A stretch of DNA of 7,492 bases from an uncultured Planctomycetaceae bacterium (lineage in GTDB: Bacteria; Planctomycetota; Planctomycetia; Pirellulales; Thermoguttaceae). The notes beneath the pieces were generated by a model. That model ran no database searches, was not told the origin of the DNA, and was given only the letters and a program-made list of their open reading frames with translations. The position numbers and the translations under genes were made by a program. Every line of letters begins with the position of its first letter. The first letter of the stretch is position 1. Where the stretch lies: NCBI GenBank assembly GCA_947307005.1, contig CAMZHY010000169.1, positions 1-7,492 on the forward strand, written 5' to 3'. Positions 1 through 5,645 of the stretch are shown in pieces.

Positions 1-268
1 TGCCCGGTTCGGTCGTCTCGAGTCCGAAGGTCATGGAGTCGCCGAAGCCGTTGCGCTCCATTTCGGAACGGTAGAACTCCTGAACGTACGCCATCACGCG
101 ATAGAGCCGCTCGGCGCGGTCCGGGTTCGGCTCGCAGTCGGAGGGCGAGAAGTAGACGCACTTCAACGGGCGCGCGGATCCCGTCGGCTCGCCCGCGTCG
201 GCGCGGACGACGAGCGCCGCGACGACCGCGACGGCGACGAGGCAAAGTAACGACGTTTTCTTCGACAT
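1..268 (-). CDS. Secreted protein of unknown function, 5' part only (89 codons)
   Basis: The reading frame opens with ATG at 268-266 and stays open to the window edge, so the C-terminal part is missing. Residues 1-25 form a clear Sec signal peptide: MSKK, then a run rich in Val, Ala and Leu, with a likely cleavage after Ala-Asp-Ala (about residue 25). The mature part starts with a short Gly/Pro/Ser linker, then a beta-like stretch (LKCVYFSP) with Cys37 and Cys44, then a probable helix (RLYRVMAYVQEFYRSEM) followed by RNGFG and TFGLE. This pattern resembles the N-terminus of a secreted family I associate with planctomycetes, but that is memory, not a search. A purine-rich stretch (GGAG at 283-280) about 11 bases upstream is a loose ribosome site. 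The gene has its own promoter (391-419), giving a leader of about 115 bases. Function is not assigned. Confidence 0.75.
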   Translation of the reverse strand, partial: MSKKTSLLCLVAVAVVAALVVRADAGEPTGSARPLKCVYFSPSDCEPNPDRAERLYRVMAYVQEFYRSEMERNGFGDSMTFGLETTEPG

Positions 269-374
269 GGTTCTTTCTTCTCCTTATGGATTCTTCGCGT
301 CGCGCGGAGGACGAAACGCGACCGGCTCGATTACAGACGAAGCGATTCAGCCCGACCGAAAAGACGGTCGAACG

Positions 375-390
375 CGTCGCAAGCGCGACG
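375..390. repeat. Short perfect inverted repeat at the start of the secreted-protein transcript
   Basis: CGTCGC (375-380) and GCGACG (385-390) form a perfect 6-base inverted repeat with a 4-base loop. It begins immediately after the -10 box of the promoter at 391-419, so it covers the expected transcription start. It could be an operator or a 5'-end hairpin. Because GACG/CGTC words are frequent in this genome, chance is also possible. Confidence 0.3.
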
Positions 391-419
391 ATTGTACCGC
401 GCCGGAACGCGAAATTCAA
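391..419 (-). promoter_or_regulatory. Sigma70-type promoter of the secreted-protein gene (1-268)
   Basis: Read on the minus strand, the -35 box TTGAAT (419-414) is followed by a 17-base spacer and the -10 box TACAAT (396-391). The expected start is near 384, which leaves a leader of about 115 bases before the ATG at 268. The promoter begins 21 bases beyond the stop codon of the small membrane-protein gene ending at 440, with no convincing terminator between, so read-through from that operon may add to expression. Confidence 0.65.
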
Positions 420-439
420 GCGCCGCCGCGGGTCGAGGT

Positions 440-991
440 TCAATCGTCTTTTGACCGCTCGGGGAAAGGGGCGTCTTGGGGCGACGCGTCGGAGGTCGCG
501 GCGCCCTTTTCGACGAACAACGCTTGGGGCAAACGCGCCGCCTCTTCGACGATTTTCCGACGCTCTTTCTGGACGGAGTCGGAAGATAGGACGAGAACGC
601 CGTCCTTCTGAAAGGAGAATTTCTTGACGCTTGTCTTATTGAGAAAATTGACGAGCGCCTCGCGCGATATTTGAACGTCGATAAACTCGACGATTTCGGC
701 GTCAAGATCGCAGAAATATTGATCGACGTCGAGATCGCTCGTCTCAACGCCGCGAAAGGTCGCCCTCTTGATTTTTCGGACTCTTTTAAGATAGCCGTTC
801 TCCTCAATCTCAATTCCGCCCATCTTCAATCGATTCTCGATGAATTCGCGCTCCTGTTGAGACGAGGGAAGACGATCGAAATATCTGACCGCCCAGCCTA
901 AAGACGCGAAAATAAAACCCAACGCGAGCAAAAAGACGTAAGCCAAGAAAAAAGTGACGCCGCGCGCTATCGATTTCATTTTACCGTTCAT
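440..991 (-). CDS. Small single-pass membrane protein with LRR-like tail, unknown function (183 aa)
   Basis: I do not recognise this protein. Residues about 8-35 form one hydrophobic helix (signal anchor) after a basic start (MNGKMK), so the bulk of the protein should lie outside the cytoplasm. Residues about 70-131 align with the preceding gene (1034-1516): matched positions include Arg76, Phe79, the motif Asp105-Val106-x-Ile108-Ser109, the following Leu pair (113, 117) and Phe125. That spacing (strand, turn, 'xIS', helix with Leu pair) is like one leucine-rich repeat of the planctomycete type, by inference. The C-terminus (about 150-183) is charged and rich in Ala, Asp and Ser, probably disordered. 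ATG at 991 is preferred; Met5 is an alternative, and neither has a strong ribosome site (only GGGG upstream). It is the last gene of a four-gene run, 42 bases after its neighbour. Confidence 0.7.
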   Translation of the reverse strand: MNGKMKSIARGVTFFLAYVFLLALGFIFASLGWAVRYFDRLPSSQQEREFIENRLKMGGIEIEENGYLKRVRKIKRATFRGVETSDLDVDQYFCDLDAEIVEFIDVQISREALVNFLNKTSVKKFSFQKDGVLVLSSDSVQKERRKIVEEAARLPQALFVEKGAATSDASPQDAPFPERSKDD

Positions 992-1033
992 AACAACCCC
1001 GAATTTTTCGCCAAAGAATCGAACGTGTTAGAA

Positions 1034-1516
1034 TTATTCCCTCGCTTCGTCTTTTGCAAGGATTCTCCTGATCGCCGCTCCGAGCCAGTCGTCGAGATCG
1101 GAACGTTCAAAATCCGTTTCCAACTTCGTCTCGCCATTTTCGATAATTAACAAGAAGCGAATCGCCTCGTTCTCCTCCAATAAAAAGAGCAGATCGTCCG
1201 CTGAAATCTTAACGTCTTCAAGAACAAGTTCGGAAAACTCTAAGTTGACGAGACTATTTTGAATCTCGTCGCGATTAACCTCGGTTTCCTTAAAGCAAAT
1301 CCTATGGAAGCGCCTCTTGCCTTGTCTGGAATTGTTCAATACAAACGTCGTATGACCGTATCTTTCAAGAAACCAGACCAGATGACTTCGCCCGTTGGCG
1401 TCTTCCGGGAACCGACGACGGCCTCCGTCTTCCATCGCCGCCCAAGGAAATCGCCAAATAAAAAGCACAAAAACGACGTAAAAAACGACGGCGAAGAGAG
1501 TAATCTTTTTCTTCAT
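1034..1516 (-). CDS. Small single-pass membrane protein, apparent paralogue of the next gene (160 aa)
   Basis: Not recognised by name. The chosen start gives MKKKITLF, a textbook signal anchor: three lysines, then a hydrophobic helix to about residue 21. The soluble part (residues about 66-128) aligns with the downstream protein at 440-991 at a nearly constant offset: Arg72, Phe75, Asp101-Val102-x-Ile104-Ser105, then Leu109/Leu113 and Phe121. This reads as a single LRR-like unit. The start is uncertain. ATG at 1579 overlaps the stop of the upstream gene as ATGA, suggesting translational coupling, and ATG at 1585 is also in frame; either would add 21 or 23 residues. None of the three starts has a good ribosome site. 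I chose 1516 because it places lysines directly before the helix and gives a gap of 59 bases, similar to the 42-base gaps elsewhere in this run. Confidence 0.65.
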   Translation of the reverse strand: MKKKITLFAVVFYVVFVLFIWRFPWAAMEDGGRRRFPEDANGRSHLVWFLERYGHTTFVLNNSRQGKRRFHRICFKETEVNRDEIQNSLVNLEFSELVLEDVKISADDLLFLLEENEAIRFLLIIENGETKLETDFERSDLDDWLGAAIRRILAKDEARE

Positions 1517-1575
1517 TTTTGAAAGAGTATAAGTCTTTGATTCATTAGATCCAGACCGCGATAATAGACGCCCCG

Positions 1576-1977
1576 TCATTGGCATAACATATTTATTCCA
1601 TAATCGTAAAGGACGAAATAAAGATCGACGATATTAACAACTATTAACGCGATAACCCAACGCCAATGTTTCTCGAAAAAGACGCGTATCCGAATCAACG
1701 ACGATATTATTAGTAGCGTGGTTACGCATACCTCGATATATTCAAATACGAGCAAATATTTCCAGTCGTCGTTTATCTGGATAACAACAGCCAAAGCCGT
1801 AGCGGTTATGGCGTTGAACGTCAACGCTACCGTCGCCATATTTCGATAGTTTTCCGATTCTGAAAACGTCATAATACATACGGCGATATGAGGAACATAA
1901 CCTAAAAAGAACCCAAACGCAAAAGTAAAGAACAGCGCCCAGAAAACGAATTCGACAGGTCCCAACGTCGTATCCAT
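1576..1977 (-). CDS. Four-helix membrane protein of unknown function (133 aa), second of a tandem pair
   Basis: No family recognised. Hydrophobic segments at about residues 9-36, 47-68, 74-95 and 106-124 predict four transmembrane helices with very short loops. It matches the upstream protein (2020-2421) in length (both 133 residues) and in layout. Shared positions include FNA at 54-56 (LNA in the partner), the loop motif SLIRIRVF at 93-100 (SLIKIRTF in the partner) and Asn115 in the last helix. The pair is best explained by duplication and divergence. The start has a good ribosome site (GAGG at 1986-1983, 5 bases from the ATG). The stop TGA overlaps a possible ATG of the next gene. The sequence is visibly richer in A and T than the biotin genes. 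Confidence 0.75.
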   Translation of the reverse strand: MDTTLGPVEFVFWALFFTFAFGFFLGYVPHIAVCIMTFSESENYRNMATVALTFNAITATALAVVIQINDDWKYLLVFEYIEVCVTTLLIISSLIRIRVFFEKHWRWVIALIVVNIVDLYFVLYDYGINMLCQ

Positions 1978-2019
1978 TTTATCCTCGTTCCTTTCAAATC
2001 TAACGACCTGAATCTATCG

Positions 2020-2421
2020 CTACACGCTCATTCCCGCTAGGAAAAGCCAATAGAACGGGTAACATGACAATATGAGATTAATGAATATCAAAACAAAAAT
2101 CAGCCGTTTTTTTTCAAAGGTTCGAATTTTGATCAAAGATCCTAATATCGACAATAACAACAGCCCTACCCCAAATAGAACGTACATATAATAATCAACG
2201 ATATGACCGCCAGACGTGAGAATAAAATTAAAAAATGCAAAATATACAGCGTTAAGTACAAGAACGATTGTCGTCAAGCGACAAAACCATTTTTTTGATT
2301 TTAAAAAAAATATAATCAAGAGCGGGCTATATAATAGATTAAAAAGAAAAACCGCCATTCCGCCAAATAGAACAAGCCAGATAGGGAAAAATAGTACGAA
2401 AGCGGAGAATTCGTCTGACAT
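2020..2421 (-). CDS. Four-helix membrane protein of unknown function (133 aa), first of a tandem pair
   Basis: No family recognised. Four hydrophobic segments are visible at about residues 8-40, 50-69, 77-97 and 107-129, with a basic loop KSKKW after the first and FEKKR before the last. It is an apparent paralogue of the next gene (1576-1977): same length, LNA at 56-58, SLIKIRTF at 95-102 and Asn115 line up with an offset of two residues or less. The ribosome site is AGAAGGA at 2439-2433, 11 bases from the ATG, slightly long. This is the first gene of the run and follows the promoter at 2577-2605 with a leader of about 149 bases. It is the most AT-rich gene in the window and holds runs of 7 or 8 identical bases (2107-2114, 2290-2296, 2303-2310). 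Confidence 0.75.
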   Translation of the reverse strand: MSDEFSAFVLFFPIWLVLFGGMAVFLFNLLYSPLLIIFFLKSKKWFCRLTTIVLVLNAVYFAFFNFILTSGGHIVDYYMYVLFGVGLLLLSILGSLIKIRTFEKKRLIFVLIFINLILSCYPFYWLFLAGMSV

Positions 2422-2576
2422 TTTCCGTCAATTCCTTCTAAAACAAGGCGAAAAAATGAAAATACAAGGGGCGAAATATTGACGTCCTCGAAGGTTCGCG
2501 TCGCGACGTCGCCCTATGCAAACGCGCTGCGCCATTCAGAATACGCTGGCGCCTTACCGACGAACAACTCCGTCCA

Positions 2577-2605
2577 ATTCTATGCGACGAGCCGACGCGA
2601 TTCAA
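2577..2605 (-). promoter_or_regulatory. Sigma70-type promoter of the four-gene small membrane-protein run
   Basis: On the minus strand, TTGAAT (2605-2600) is followed by exactly 17 bases and TAGAAT (2582-2577). The expected start is near 2570, giving a leader of about 149 bases before the ATG at 2421. The leader contains a 6-base inverted repeat, GCGCCA/TGGCGC (2529-2534 and 2547-2552). The promoter lies 75 bases beyond the bioA stop codon, so the small genes appear to be transcribed separately from the bio operon, though read-through cannot be excluded. Confidence 0.6.
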
Positions 2606-2679
2606 GTCTTTTGCAGAAAACGATCGCTAATTCCTAGAAATAACTCGTCGTTCTTTCGTGACGACGCGCGCGCGTAAAA

Positions 2680-3888
2680 TCAACGCGCGAACCATTCTTT
2701 CATCGTCGTTAAAACGCGAACGAGTTCCTCCTCTTCGATCACGTAAGGAACCATGGCGTAAAGACACGTCGAGAAGGGGCGGCTGAAGATTCCGCGTTCG
2801 TAGGCGAATTCGCGATAGCCGTCGAGCGTCTCGGGCTTGTCGACCTCGACGCAGGCGCAGCCTCCGAGAACGCGAACGTCTTTGATTCGTGGATCGTCCA
2901 GCGCCGCGAGTTCGGCGAGTTCGCGTTTCTGAATCGCTTCTATCCGTTTAATCTTCGAGAGATAATCGTCGCGCTCGAAGATTTCGATCGATTTCAGCGC
3001 CGCCGCGCAAACAAGGGGCGATCCCATAAAGGTCGGTCCATGCATCAGCGCCCAGTCGTCGCGATCGCCCCAGAATCCGTCGAAAACCTTCTTACGCGCC
3101 GCCGTGACCGCGCAACCGATATAGCCGCCCGTAAATCCCTTGCCGAGAACGCAGATATCGGGCAGGACCAAATCGGAGACGAATCGATTTCCCGTGCGCC
3201 CCATCCCCGTGGCGACTTCGTCGAAGACGAGGAGGACGCCGTATTCGTCGCAAAGCTCGCGCGCCCGGCGCAGAAACGCGACGTCGTACATTTTCATCCC
3301 CCCCGCGCCCTGCAGGAGGGGTTCGACGATCAGGCAGTTCAGGCGCTCGCCCAGACGTTCAAACGCCGCCTCCAGCGCGGGAATCTCCGTTGGGATATGC
3401 TCGACGCCGCGCCGCGTTCCGAGCGCGTCGAGGATAAAATGATATTCCGGATCGTCCCCGACCTCCATCGTCCGGAACGTGTCGCCGTGGTACGCGTGAT
3501 TCAGCGCCAAAACGCCGGTTCGATTCCGTTCGCCGCGATTCACGTAATATTGCAGCGCCATTTTGAGCGCGACCTCGACCCCGACGCTCCCGGAGTCGGA
3601 GAAGAAAAAGTAATTCAAATCGCCCGGCAGCCACGTTTCCAACTTAGCCGACAGCTTTTCCACCGGCTCGTGCGACAGTCCGGCGAGCATGACGTGAGAA
3701 AGGCGCGACGCCTGCTCCCGAATCGCTTCGACCATCTCCGGATGACGGTACCCATGAATCATACACCACCATGAGGAGATCGAGTCGATCAATTCACGCT
3801 CGGGCGTTCGCAGATAGACGCCCTCGGCGTCGACGATCCGCCAAGGTTCGGGCATATTCTTCATCTGAACGTAAGGACGCCATATCAT
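2680..3888 (-). CDS. bioA: Adenosylmethionine-8-amino-7-oxononanoate aminotransferase (DAPA synthase)
   Basis: BioA is a cytoplasmic PLP enzyme that moves an amino group, normally from S-adenosylmethionine, to KAPA to give DAPA, the step before dethiobiotin. The 402-residue product has the family marks in order: WRPY near the start (Trp3, Tyr6), SSWW (38-41) before HGYRHP, the phosphate-binding SDSGSVGVEVALKMALQYY (97-115), AYHGDT (132-137), VEPLLQGAGGM (188-198), DEVATGMGRTG (223-233), the PLP lysine Lys250 in LGKGFTGG, HGPTFMG (283-289), and RPF with Arg370, expected to hold the substrate carboxylate. These marks distinguish BioA from other class III aminotransferases. The frame is open upstream to 4248, but that would overlap bioD by over 300 bases. 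The start at 3888 fits the family N-terminus and has AGGAG 9 bases upstream. It is the last gene of the operon, 44 bases after bioD. Confidence 0.96.
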   Translation of the reverse strand: MIWRPYVQMKNMPEPWRIVDAEGVYLRTPERELIDSISSWWCMIHGYRHPEMVEAIREQASRLSHVMLAGLSHEPVEKLSAKLETWLPGDLNYFFFSDSGSVGVEVALKMALQYYVNRGERNRTGVLALNHAYHGDTFRTMEVGDDPEYHFILDALGTRRGVEHIPTEIPALEAAFERLGERLNCLIVEPLLQGAGGMKMYDVAFLRRARELCDEYGVLLVFDEVATGMGRTGNRFVSDLVLPDICVLGKGFTGGYIGCAVTAARKKVFDGFWGDRDDWALMHGPTFMGSPLVCAAALKSIEIFERDDYLSKIKRIEAIQKRELAELAALDDPRIKDVRVLGGCACVEVDKPETLDGYREFAYERGIFSRPFSTCLYAMVPYVIEEEELVRVLTTMKEWFAR

Positions 3889-3897
3889 TAGTTGAGT

Positions 3898-3902
3898 CTC
3901 CT
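3898..3902 (-). promoter_or_regulatory. Ribosome binding site that decides the bioA start
   Basis: Minus-strand AGGAG lies 9 bases before the ATG at 3888, inside the bioD-bioA gap. It supports the short start over the long open frame that reaches back into bioD. Confidence 0.7.
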
Positions 3903-3932
3903 GCGAGTAAAACGCGACAAACGGGTAAGAGA

Positions 3933-4616
3933 TTAGGCGAAGAAAGAGCGCAAAAGGTCGGGCGCGACGTCGAGATTCTCGCCCCCTTCGGGAACGCGCG
4001 CGACGATCGGCGCGTCGGCGAGCGCGGCGCACATGCGCGCGGAATCCTGCTGCGTCGCGTCCCCCGACCAGCGGTTGAGAACGATCCCGCGAAGGGGAAT
4101 CTCCCGCGCGCGCAGCGTCCACGCGGTCAGCGCGACGGCGTTGATCGTCCCGAGGGTCGATCGGGCGACAAGAAGGCACGGGCAATTCCATTTCTGAATC
4201 AAATCGACGAAAAGGAGCCGTTCTTCGTCGTCGAAACGAAGGGGGCACGCGAGTCCTCCGGCGCCTTCGATCACGACGTAATCATATTCCGATTCGAGAC
4301 GCTTGAGCGCGTCTTCCGCGACCTGCGCGTCGAAAGGGCGCCCTTCCCACCGCGCGGCAAGGTGCGGCGAGACGGCGGCGCGATAGAGGAAAGGACACGT
4401 CGTCGCAAGGGGCTGGCTCGAACCGGCAAGGCGCGTCGCCTCGAGCGGGTCGCCCGGAATCAACGCGCCGTCCGCCCCGACGTCGTTTCCGCTCGCCGCC
4501 GGTTTGAAATACGCCGTCTTCGCGCCAGATTCGAGAAGTTTCTTGACGATTAACCCCGCGATCCGCGTCTTGCCGACTTCGGTGTCCGTCCCGATAACAA
4601 AAAGTTTTTTACTCAT
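3933..4616 (-). CDS. bioD: ATP-dependent dethiobiotin synthetase
   Basis: BioD uses ATP and CO2 to close the ureido ring of DAPA, giving dethiobiotin. The 227-residue product matches the usual family length. Visible marks are the modified P-loop GTDTEVGKT (9-17, Lys16), the substrate lysine in YFKPAASG (Lys38), SPHLAA (83-88), the EGAGG loop (117-121) followed by PL (125-126), the RSTLGTINA segment (152-160) and a LNRW nucleotide-base motif. Together these fix the assignment. The gene starts 15 bases after the bioB stop, with GAGGG at 4625-4621 only 4 bases from the ATG, so the two genes are almost certainly on one transcript. Nothing essential appears to be missing. Confidence 0.96.
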   Translation of the reverse strand: MSKKLFVIGTDTEVGKTRIAGLIVKKLLESGAKTAYFKPAASGNDVGADGALIPGDPLEATRLAGSSQPLATTCPFLYRAAVSPHLAARWEGRPFDAQVAEDALKRLESEYDYVVIEGAGGLACPLRFDDEERLLFVDLIQKWNCPCLLVARSTLGTINAVALTAWTLRAREIPLRGIVLNRWSGDATQQDSARMCAALADAPIVARVPEGGENLDVAPDLLRSFFA

Positions 4617-4631
4617 CTGTCCCTCGACGAA

Positions 4632-5627
4632 CTAATCGCGGCAAAGTTTCGGTTCGTAGCCCATGTCTTTAATAACGCGAAGGTCGGACGCGATCGCAAT
4701 TCCCGACGTCGTGAGCATATCGCCCGTGATCGTCGCGTTGGCGCCCGAAAGAAAACAGCTGAACCCGAAATCGCTCAGCAATCCGCGCCCGCCGGCGAGT
4801 CGAAGAGACGCGTCGGGCAAAAGGAACCGGTAGACGGCGACGATCCGCCGCGCGTCCGCGCTCGTCAGCGGACGAAGATCGGCGTTCGCGAGGGGCGTTC
4901 CGGGGATCGCGTTTAAAATATTGATCGGAACGCTTTTGACCTCAAGTTCGCGGAGCGCGAGCGCCATGTCGACGCGATCTTCCGGCGTCTCGCCGAGTCC
5001 GAAGATTCCGCCGCTGCACAGCGTCATCCCGGCGCGACGCGCGGCGCGGAGCGCGTCGAGTTTCTGGTCGTAGGTATGCGTCGTGCAAATATAGGGGAAG
5101 AAACGCCGCGACGTTTCGAGGTTGTTGTGAATCCGCGTCACGCCGGCGGCGCGCAGTCGCGAATATTCCTCTTCGGTCAGCAGACCGAGGGAGCCGCACA
5201 GCGCGATTCCGACCTCGTCGCGAATCTTCCGCGCCGCCTCGCAAAGGACGTCGATTTCGCTCGCGTTAAGGCGACGCCCCGACGTGACGAACGAAAAGCG
5301 CAGGACGCCCTTCTCCGCGTCCTTCTTCGCCGCCGCGACCAGCGTTTCGACCGGAAGAATCGGATGCTCGTCGCATTTCGTCGCGTAATGCGCGGACTGA
5401 GCGCAGAATTTACAGTCTTCGGAACACCGACCGCTCTTCGCGTTGACGATTGAACAGAGATCGAAATCGCGCTTGCAGAACCGTTCGCGAATCTCGTTCG
5501 CCGCGACGGACAGTTCGTCGAGCGGCGCGTCGTAAAGTTCGAGCGCCTCCTCGCGCGTCGTCTCGCCGCCGTTTAAAACTTTGCGCGCCAGTTCTTTCGC
5601 CAGTCCCATTCTATCGATCGCGGACAT
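4632..5627 (-). CDS. bioB: Biotin synthase, radical SAM, of the type seen in obligate anaerobes
   Basis: BioB inserts sulfur into dethiobiotin to make biotin. The 331-residue product carries the radical-SAM motif Cys68-x3-Cys72-x2-Cys75 inside SGRCSEDCKFCAQS, then HNNLETS (167-173), CSGGIFGLGET (204-214), PINILNAIPGTPL (234-246) and RLAGGR (276-281). Of the four ligands that hold the [2Fe-2S] cluster in E. coli BioB (Cys97, Cys128, Cys188, Arg260), three have counterparts (Cys144, Cys204, Arg276), but Cys97 is replaced by Ser112 in RFSFVTSGR. Extra cysteines occur at 58 and 181 (ICTTHTY). This pattern fits the BioB class of anaerobes reported to carry an auxiliary [4Fe-4S] cluster; the class assignment is my recollection plus inference. 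Start at 5627: AAGGAGG sits 6 bases upstream, in the 18-base gap after birA. Confidence 0.96.
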   Translation of the reverse strand: MSAIDRMGLAKELARKVLNGGETTREEALELYDAPLDELSVAANEIRERFCKRDFDLCSIVNAKSGRCSEDCKFCAQSAHYATKCDEHPILPVETLVAAAKKDAEKGVLRFSFVTSGRRLNASEIDVLCEAARKIRDEVGIALCGSLGLLTEEEYSRLRAAGVTRIHNNLETSRRFFPYICTTHTYDQKLDALRAARRAGMTLCSGGIFGLGETPEDRVDMALALRELEVKSVPINILNAIPGTPLANADLRPLTSADARRIVAVYRFLLPDASLRLAGGRGLLSDFGFSCFLSGANATITGDMLTTSGIAIASDLRVIKDMGYEPKLCRD

Positions 5628-5645
5628 TCGTCGCCTCCTTTCTTC

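Noticed and set aside
267..813. Three open frames on both strands over the gene at 440-991 (267-611 plus, 286-627 plus, 331-813 minus)
   Set aside because: They are rich in Arg and Ser, lack signal or membrane segments, and conflict with the 440-991 frame, which has a clear membrane anchor and a paralogue next door.
2481..2510. Possible leader hairpin with GACGTC at both ends before the first four-helix gene
   Set aside because: GACGTC is itself palindromic and GACG words are common here, so pairing is likely by chance. No T-run or alternative structure was evident.
2646..2666. Possible terminator after bioA (CGTCGT/ACGACG stem, 9-base loop)
   Set aside because: The stem is short and not followed by a T-run on the minus strand (AGTTATTTC only). 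A related CGCGCG repeat around the stop codon is simple alternating sequence. Not enough to call.
3040..3774. Long plus-strand open frame opposite bioA (244 codons)
   Set aside because: It mirrors bioA on the other strand; GC-rich codon use leaves the antisense frames free of stops. No domain and no ribosome site are evident.
3889..4248. N-terminal extension of bioA by 120 codons
   Set aside because: The extra residues are Arg-rich and low-complexity, overlap bioD by over 300 bases in another frame, and do not resemble BioA. The start at 3888 has a ribosome site and the family N-terminus.
3771..4553. Plus-strand open frame opposite bioD (260 codons)
   Set aside because: The product is an Arg-rich sequence with no recognisable fold, lying entirely over bioD and the start of bioA.
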